Under the pieces are notes generated by a model, which did no database searches, was not told where the DNA came from, and saw only the letters and a program-made list of their open reading frames with translations. Below are positions 58,678-64,000 of a stretch of DNA of 64,000 nucleotides, piece by piece. Position numbers and translations under genes: made by a program. The number at the start of each line of letters is the position of its first letter. Position 1 is the stretch's first letter. Source of the stretch: an uncultured Clostridia bacterium (lineage in GTDB: Bacteria > Bacillota > Clostridia > Christensenellales > Borkfalkiaceae); NCBI GenBank assembly GCA_904502225.1, contig CAJGDO010000001.1:1-64000 (forward strand), in the 5' to 3' direction.

Positions 58678-59660
58678 AAGGGATATTTTTAGCACTAATT
58701 TTAAGTATTTTTGCAAGCGTTATATGTGGGTTAATATTAATTCCATATTTAAGAAAAATTAAGGCGGGGCAAACTATACTTCATTATGTAAAAACACACG
58801 AAAACAAAAACGGAACACCTACGATGGGTGGACTGTTTTTTATATTGCCATCAGTTATAATTTTCATTATTTTCGGCGGGCTTAAAACTAATCTTTTAGC
58901 CGTTGTTTTAAGTATTGGGCTTGCCTATTTAGTCGTGGGATTTTTAGACGATTTTATAAAAGTTAGATATAAGAAAAATGAGGGGCTTAAGGGATACCAA
59001 AAAATAATATTTCAGTTATCTATTGCTGTTTTGGCAGGGCTTTACGCTAATCAAAACGGGTTTACCACCTTTTATTTGCCATTTATAAATACCCAAATAA
59101 AAATTGAGGGGTTTTGGCTTGTTTTAGTTGTAAGCGTTATATTTTTAGCGATAACAAACAGTGTAAATTTGACCGATGGGCTAGATGGGCTTGCAGGACA
59201 AGTCAGTTGGGTTTACCTAGCGTCTTTGGTTGTTTTGATTATGGTTCAACGAGAAAAAATGTCCATTTTATATTTAGATAGTGAAGAGTATGATAAACTT
59301 GCGTTATTATCCGTCTGTCTAATAGGTGGCATACTTGCCTTTTTAATATTTAACGTTAGCAAAGCAAAAGTTTTTATGGGTGACACAGGCTCGCTTTCGC
59401 TTGGTGGATTTATCGGTTCGATAAGCATTTTCTCGCTTAACAGTTTTTTTATTCCGTTAATTGGAATAATGTTCGTTATTTCAAGCATATCGGTAATTAT
59501 ACAGGTCGCTTATTATAAACGCACAAAAAAGCGAGTTTTTTTAATGGCACCTATTCATCATCATTTTCAATTAAAGGGTTGTTCAGAAACGCAAATAGGT
59601 TATGTTTATGCCTTAATTACGGCAGTGTGTGGTATACTTGCGATTTTGCAATATTTATGA
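58674..59660 (+). CDS. mraY: Phospho-N-acetylmuramoyl-pentapeptide transferase
   Basis: This 328-aa polytopic enzyme makes lipid I at the inner membrane. Family motifs are FLDDFIKVRYKKNEGL (with the DD pair), NSVNLTDGLDGLAG and MGDTGSLSLGG, plus MAPIHHHFQLKG near the C terminus. The start is TTG, overlapping the murE stop (TTGA). murF, which usually sits between murE and mraY, is absent. Confidence 0.95.
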   Translation: MKGIFLALILSIFASVICGLILIPYLRKIKAGQTILHYVKTHENKNGTPTMGGLFFILPSVIIFIIFGGLKTNLLAVVLSIGLAYLVVGFLDDFIKVRYKKNEGLKGYQKIIFQLSIAVLAGLYANQNGFTTFYLPFINTQIKIEGFWLVLVVSVIFLAITNSVNLTDGLDGLAGQVSWVYLASLVVLIMVQREKMSILYLDSEEYDKLALLSVCLIGGILAFLIFNVSKAKVFMGDTGSLSLGGFIGSISIFSLNSFFIPLIGIMFVISSISVIIQVAYYKRTKKRVFLMAPIHHHFQLKGCSETQIGYVYALITAVCGILAILQYL

Positions 59661-59667
59661 GGTAAAA

Positions 59668-61008
59668 ATGGATATAAAAAGACAAACGTTTTTGGTTGTG
59701 GGCGTTTCAAAAAGTGGTTTTGCGGTTGCAAATTACATATTGTCAAACGGTGGAAAGTGCTTGTTATATGAAGAACTTTCAAGCCCAAAGATTGACGATG
59801 CGATTGCTAAATTGATTGAACGTGGCGGGGTTAAAGTTGAAAAAGAAAACATTGACGCTGTGCTTGTACATATTGATAATCTTATTATAAGTCCAGGCGT
59901 TCCTATAAACCACCCCGTTGCCGTAAAAGCAAAGAGTTTAGGTAAGCGTATTATAGGCGAATTGGAGTTTGGTTTTTTACAGTTTACGCCAACAACAGTG
60001 GCGATAACAGGCACAAATGGAAAGACCACAACGGCAACCTTAATTGATGAAATTTTCAAGTCGGTAGGCACAAACAGTTTGCTTGTTGGAAACGTTGGCG
60101 TTCCAATAACAAGCAAGGTGTGCGATGCAAATAAAGACACAGTTTGCGTAGCAGAAGTTTCAAGTTTTCAGTTAGAAAGCACGGCGTTATTTTGCCCGCA
60201 CGTTTCTTGCATTTTAAACATTAAGCCCGACCATTTGGAAAGGCATTATACAATGGAAAATTATATTTTCTTAAAGAAAAGAATTTTTCTAAACCAAAGA
60301 GAAAGTGAGTATTGCGTGCTAAATTACGATGACGAGATTGTTAAGAGTTTTTCTGGCGAAACAAGGGCAAAGGTTTTATTTGTTTCGTTAAAAGAAAAGA
60401 TAGACGGTGCTTATAGAGTTGACCAAAAACTTTATTATAAAAACGAGTTTATAATTAATCAAAACGAACTTGCATTAAAGGGTGAGCACAACGTTTATAA
60501 CTCTCTTTTTGCAATAGCCGTTGCTAAACTTTTTAACCTTTCAAATAGCGATATTGTAAATGTGCTTAAAAATTTTAAGGGCGTTAAACACCGAATGGAA
60601 AAAATTGCATTAAAAGAAGGCATTGAGTTTTATAACGACTCGAAAGCAACCAACACCGCATCGACAATCAGTGCAATCGAAGGCATAAATAAACCTATAG
60701 TTTTGATTTTGGGCGGAAGTGAAAAGGGTGAAACCTATATTGACTTGTTTGAAAAAATTAAAAAAAGTTTGGTTAAGCACGTTGTGCTAACGGGTGCGTC
60801 AAGAAATAAAATGTTAGAGTGTGCTGGTGCGGTTGGGTTTAATAGGTTGACCTTGACACACGATTTTACAACAGCCGTTAAAATTGCTAAACTTGTTGCA
60901 GAAGAGGGGGATTGTGTTTTGTTAAGTCCAGCGTGTGCGAGTTTTGATAATTTTTCAAACTATGAAGAGCGTGGCGAAAAATTTAGACAAATTGTGGATG
61001 AATTGTAA
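59668..61008 (+). CDS. murD: UDP-MurNAc-L-alanine--D-glutamate ligase
   Basis: This 446-aa ligase adds D-glutamate to UDP-MurNAc-Ala. It has the N-terminal Rossmann-like VVGVSKSGFA, the ATP loop AITGTNGKTTTATL, and NDSKATNTASTISAI in the C-terminal half. The start at 59668 follows GAGG 7 bases after mraY ends. D-glutamate would come from murI at the head of the cluster. Confidence 0.95.
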   Translation: MDIKRQTFLVVGVSKSGFAVANYILSNGGKCLLYEELSSPKIDDAIAKLIERGGVKVEKENIDAVLVHIDNLIISPGVPINHPVAVKAKSLGKRIIGELEFGFLQFTPTTVAITGTNGKTTTATLIDEIFKSVGTNSLLVGNVGVPITSKVCDANKDTVCVAEVSSFQLESTALFCPHVSCILNIKPDHLERHYTMENYIFLKKRIFLNQRESEYCVLNYDDEIVKSFSGETRAKVLFVSLKEKIDGAYRVDQKLYYKNEFIINQNELALKGEHNVYNSLFAIAVAKLFNLSNSDIVNVLKNFKGVKHRMEKIALKEGIEFYNDSKATNTASTISAIEGINKPIVLILGGSEKGETYIDLFEKIKKSLVKHVVLTGASRNKMLECAGAVGFNRLTLTHDFTTAVKIAKLVAEEGDCVLLSPACASFDNFSNYEERGEKFRQIVDEL

Positions 61009-62124
61009 ATGCAAAAATTAAGGAATAAGAAAAATTGCACAGGCGACTATTTGTTGCTTATAAGTGTTGTGTTGCTTGCCGTTATTGGAACAATTTTTAT
61101 ATATTCGGCAAGCAATTATTCTGCAAAAAAGACTTATAACGACGCTTTTTATTTTGTAAAAAAGCAAGTTGTGGGAATTTTGCTTGGCATAGTCGCAATG
61201 ATTTTAACTGCTAACTTTGACTATAACAAATTAAAAAAATTCACCTTTTTAATCAGTGCATTATCATTTATAACGCTAATTTTAGTTTTTGTTCCGGGGA
61301 TAGGGGTTGAAAATTACGGTGCAAAAAGGTGGATAGGTGTTGGAAGCATTACTTTGCAACCATCTGAAATATCCAAGTTTGCACTTATTTTATTTTGTGC
61401 CACTTTTGTTAGTAAAAATCCCGAAAAAACAAAAACCTTTCTTGGAATTTTGCCCGTTTTAGTATTTGGTGGGGCAACCTGTCTTTTGATAATTCTAGAG
61501 CCTAATATGTCAATTACCGTGTGCGTTGCTCTTCTTATGATGACAATGCTTTTTTGTGCAGGAATGAAAATTAAGCACTTTATTTATTTGATTATTCCAG
61601 CAATTTTTGCGGGTGTTTTACTTATTCTTGCAGAGCCTTATAGGTTGGATAGGTTGATGGCTTTTTTAAATCCTTGGTCAAACCCAAAGGGTGAGGGCTA
61701 CCAACTTTTGCAATCGTTATATGCATTGGGTTCTGGTGGATGGTTTGGCGTTGGGCTGTTTAATTCCCGCCAAAAATATGCCTTTTTGCCTTTTGCCGAG
61801 TCAGATTTTATACTTTCGGTTATTGGCGAAGAAATTGGGTTTATTGGGCTTATATTCTTTTTTTCACTTTTGTTTTTTATCATATATCGTGGCTTAAAAA
61901 TTGCATCAAAATCAAAAAACGTTTTTGGCTTTATTTTATCGGTTGGGATAACTATGATTTTTGGCATACAAACCATAGTAAACGCTCTTGTTGTGACGGG
62001 AAGTATCCCACCGACAGGCTTGCCTTTGCCGTTAGTTTCAAGTGGCAATACTTCAATTATAATTTTTATGGCTGAAATGGGCATTTTGTTTAACGTTTCA
62101 AAGCAAGGCTCTTTAACTTTTTAA
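61009..62124 (+). CDS. ftsW: SEDS-family glycosyltransferase FtsW
   Basis: This 371-aa polytopic peptidoglycan polymerase has about ten hydrophobic segments. Family blocks are GAKRWIGVGSITLQPSEISKF and, near the C terminus, TGLPLPLVSSGNTS, a variant of the usual PLPFISYGGSS. Its ATG directly abuts the murD stop. It is expected to pair with the PBP at 55473-57209 in septal synthesis. murG, normally next, is absent. Confidence 0.93.
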   Translation: MQKLRNKKNCTGDYLLLISVVLLAVIGTIFIYSASNYSAKKTYNDAFYFVKKQVVGILLGIVAMILTANFDYNKLKKFTFLISALSFITLILVFVPGIGVENYGAKRWIGVGSITLQPSEISKFALILFCATFVSKNPEKTKTFLGILPVLVFGGATCLLIILEPNMSITVCVALLMMTMLFCAGMKIKHFIYLIIPAIFAGVLLILAEPYRLDRLMAFLNPWSNPKGEGYQLLQSLYALGSGGWFGVGLFNSRQKYAFLPFAESDFILSVIGEEIGFIGLIFFFSLLFFIIYRGLKIASKSKNVFGFILSVGITMIFGIQTIVNALVVTGSIPPTGLPLPLVSSGNTSIIIFMAEMGILFNVSKQGSLTF

Positions 62125-62170
62125 CAGTTTTTTCCATAAAATAAACTATCACTGCTTTTTGGAGAATTTT

Positions 62171-63421
62171 ATGGATAAATACGTGATAAACGGAGGAAAC
62201 AAGTTAAGCGGTAAAATCCGCATTGAAAGTGCAAAAAATTCGGTTTTACCTATTATTGCTGGCTCAATTTTAACCAATCAACAAGTGGTTATAAAAAACT
62301 GTCCTAAAATAAAAGACGTTTACGCAATGCTTGAAATCTTATCCTATTTGGGCGGGAAATGGACTTTTGAACAAGGTGATTTGATACTAAATAATGCAAG
62401 TCTAAACAGGTATGATATACCCAAAGAACTTGCGTCGCCAGTGCGTTCCTCGGTATTTATGCTTGGGGCACTTCTTTGCCGTTTTAAAAAGGCAAAAATT
62501 CACCAACCGGGCGGGTGTAATATTGGTAAACGGCCGATTGATTTACATATTTTAGCCCTTGAAGATTTGGGCGTTAAAACAGAATGTTTGGGTGAGCAGA
62601 TTATATGTTCTGCAAAAGAAATAAAAACTAATAATATCTATCTAAACTATCCGTCTGTTGGCACAACTGAAAACATCATTTTATGTTCGGTTTTAAGTAA
62701 GGGAAAAACGCAAATTTTTAACGCTGCAAAAGAACCGGAAATTGTTGACCTTATGAAATTTTTAAATTCAATGGGTGCAAAAATTTATGGTGCAGGCACT
62801 TCAACCATACTAATCGACGGAGTGGAAAATCTTTCAGGAACGGAATTTACGCCTATGTTTGATAGAATAGAGTGTGGGACTTTTATGCTTGCAACGGCTA
62901 TAACGGGTGGCGAGATAGAATTATCAAACTGTAATGCCAAAAATATTTCGCTTTTAACAAATAAACTTTGTAATAATACTTGTAAAATTACTATAAATAA
63001 TGATATAATATATATAAAAAGTGGGGGAAAGCCAAAAGGCTTTTCATTTGCCACAAATCCATATCCACAATTCCCAACCGATTTGCAGGCACAAACAATG
63101 TCTCTTTTGTGTGTGAGCGAGGGGGTTTCAACCATAACCGAAAACGTTTTTGAAAACAGATTTAACCACGTTAATGAACTTGTTAAAATGGGTGCGGATA
63201 TTTCGGTCAAGGGGAAGACGGCAATAGTTAAAGGCGTTAAACGGCTTAACGGGAAAACCGTTACGGCAACAGACCTTCGTGGTGGGGCATCGCTCGTTCT
63301 TGCTGGCCTTAATGCAGAAGGGCAAACCACTGTTGAAAACGTTTACTATATTGAGCGTGGATATTCCGATTTTGATAAGAAGTTGCGTTCGCTTGGTGCG
63401 GATATAATAAAACAAGGATAA
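62171..63421 (+). CDS. murA: UDP-N-acetylglucosamine 1-carboxyvinyltransferase
   Basis: This 416-aa enzyme catalyses the first committed step of peptidoglycan synthesis using PEP. SAKNSVLP (residues 20-27) and the catalytic Cys116 in PGGCNIGKRPIDLH are present, so the fosfomycin-target cysteine is intact. PYPQFPTDLQAQ and DLRGGASLVLAG lie in the C-terminal half. The start at 62171 follows GGAG. Confidence 0.96.
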   Translation: MDKYVINGGNKLSGKIRIESAKNSVLPIIAGSILTNQQVVIKNCPKIKDVYAMLEILSYLGGKWTFEQGDLILNNASLNRYDIPKELASPVRSSVFMLGALLCRFKKAKIHQPGGCNIGKRPIDLHILALEDLGVKTECLGEQIICSAKEIKTNNIYLNYPSVGTTENIILCSVLSKGKTQIFNAAKEPEIVDLMKFLNSMGAKIYGAGTSTILIDGVENLSGTEFTPMFDRIECGTFMLATAITGGEIELSNCNAKNISLLTNKLCNNTCKITINNDIIYIKSGGKPKGFSFATNPYPQFPTDLQAQTMSLLCVSEGVSTITENVFENRFNHVNELVKMGADISVKGKTAIVKGVKRLNGKTVTATDLRGGASLVLAGLNAEGQTTVENVYYIERGYSDFDKKLRSLGADIIKQG

Positions 63422-63425
63422 ACTT

Positions 63426-64000
63426 ATGATAAAGAAAAAACTTTTGGTCATTTTAATATCAATCACGTTTGCACTCGTTGTTCTTTTTTCGTGTGCATCG
63501 CTTTTGGCTATCAAAAAAGTTGAAGTTAAATATGCCCTTGCCAATACCGACGTGAACGCCGTTCAAAAAATCTTGGATAAGAATTTGAACAAGAACTTGT
63601 TGTTCTTAAGTGAAGGTGACGTTAAAGACTTACTAAAACGTCAGCCTTATTTGGACGTGGTGACCGTTGATAAAAAATTCCCAAACGTTTTAAGCGTTAG
63701 CGTTAAAGAGAGAAGGGAAGTTTATAGAATTCAAACCGATTCAGCGTCTTATATTTTAGATGAAAACGGTTTTGTTCTAAACGATACGGGCGTGGCAATG
63801 CAAAATAATGAAATTATTGATTTATCGTTCATTTCGTTTGTAAACAACCCTTCATTTCCCACCAAGATTGAAGTTGTTAGTGCCAAGTTGGGTGAAAAGT
63901 TGCAAACTACTCACGACCAAGCCTTTTATCAAACCTTGAAAATCGCAAAAAACGTTGGGCTTTTCGATTGTATAAAGAGTATCAGTATTGAGTGTATTGA
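63426..64000 (+). CDS. ftsQ: FtsQ/DivIB-type cell division protein, 3' end cut by window edge
   Basis: An open frame runs from ATG 63426 through the right edge (191 full codons). It has a short basic N terminus, one membrane helix (about residues 6-28), then a POTRA-like domain with AIKKVEVKYALA followed by SEGDVKDLLKRQPYLDVVTV and FPNVLSVSVKERREVY, the FtsQ/DivIB pattern. Position after murA in a division cluster agrees. It starts 4 bases after murA ends. Confidence 0.9.
   Translation, partial: MIKKKLLVILISITFALVVLFSCASLLAIKKVEVKYALANTDVNAVQKILDKNLNKNLLFLSEGDVKDLLKRQPYLDVVTVDKKFPNVLSVSVKERREVYRIQTDSASYILDENGFVLNDTGVAMQNNEIIDLSFISFVNNPSFPTKIEVVSAKLGEKLQTTHDQAFYQTLKIAKNVGLFDCIKSISIECI

Noticed and set aside
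1..64000. CRISPR arrays, transposases, phage genes or integrase/att signatures
   Set aside because: No repeat-spacer arrays, recognisable mobility genes or flanking direct repeats were seen on reading the window; gene content is core chromosomal.

Overview
The window is about 35% GC, densely packed, and reads as a chromosomal segment of an anaerobic, low-GC Firmicute of the class Clostridia. The lineage is probably uncultured and gut-associated. Supporting signs are the spore-maturation genes spmA/spmB, a YtxC-like sporulation gene beside thrS, a T-box leader, a sodium-pumping biotin decarboxylase operon, NAD-malic enzyme, iron alcohol dehydrogenase, a meso-DAP-type murE and SigA-like TTGACA/TATAAT promoters. 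The species cannot be named from sequence alone. I saw no insertion sequence, phage, CRISPR array or plasmid signature.

Layout. 1-10109 (+): a single co-directional run of glyA (cut by the left edge), asnA, tcdA, a YfcE phosphodiesterase, a CapA-like protein, two tandem M20 amidohydrolases, an MFS transporter and an FGGY sugar kinase. The last five look like a catabolic unit for an unknown amide-linked, sugar-containing substrate. 10145-14136 (-): a membrane decarboxylase operon (carboxyltransferase, OadG-like, biotin carrier, OadB-like pump) ending in birA. 14360-15389 (+): an ECF sigma factor and a membrane PepSY-like partner. 15520-15868 (-): tRNA-Glu(CTC) and a probable 6S RNA. 15972-22699 (+): comEC, holA, cdaA with an overlooked 44-codon membrane protein, a DUF1015 gene and aspartate kinase.

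22901-26936 (+): malic enzyme, iron alcohol dehydrogenase and phosphohexomutase, each with its own promoter. 27092-30765 (+): a MarR regulator with an inverted repeat at its promoter, DegV, an acetyltransferase-like protein, GtrA and a PlsC-like protein. 30874-32602: a HAD phosphatase, then a divergent lipoprotein/XRE-regulator pair with two matching palindromes, and tRNA-Ser(CGA). 32747-38817: flavin reductase, lgt, maf, a phosphoribosyltransferase, a Ca2+-type P-ATPase and a YtxC-like gene. 38822-41020: T-box and thrS. 41056-42118 (-): spmB and spmA. 42227-47672: metG, tatD, rsmA, rdgB, cysK and rpmB (-). 47882-52432: an Asp23 protein, a FakA-like kinase, recG and rpsT (-).

52576-64000 (+) is the cell-wall and division cluster: murI, mraZ, rsmH, ftsL-like, a class B PBP, murE, mraY, murD, ftsW, murA and ftsQ/divIB (cut by the right edge). 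The mraZ promoter carries TGGTT-type repeats at exact 10-bp spacing, as expected for MraZ autoregulation. murF and murG are absent from their usual places.

The best second-look items are: the lipoprotein/XRE operator module with a possibly leaderless regulator; the PBP gene that appears to start at an AUA codon; the CapA-M20-M20-MFS-FGGY cluster; the small membrane protein where CdaR is normally found; and the 6S RNA candidate.
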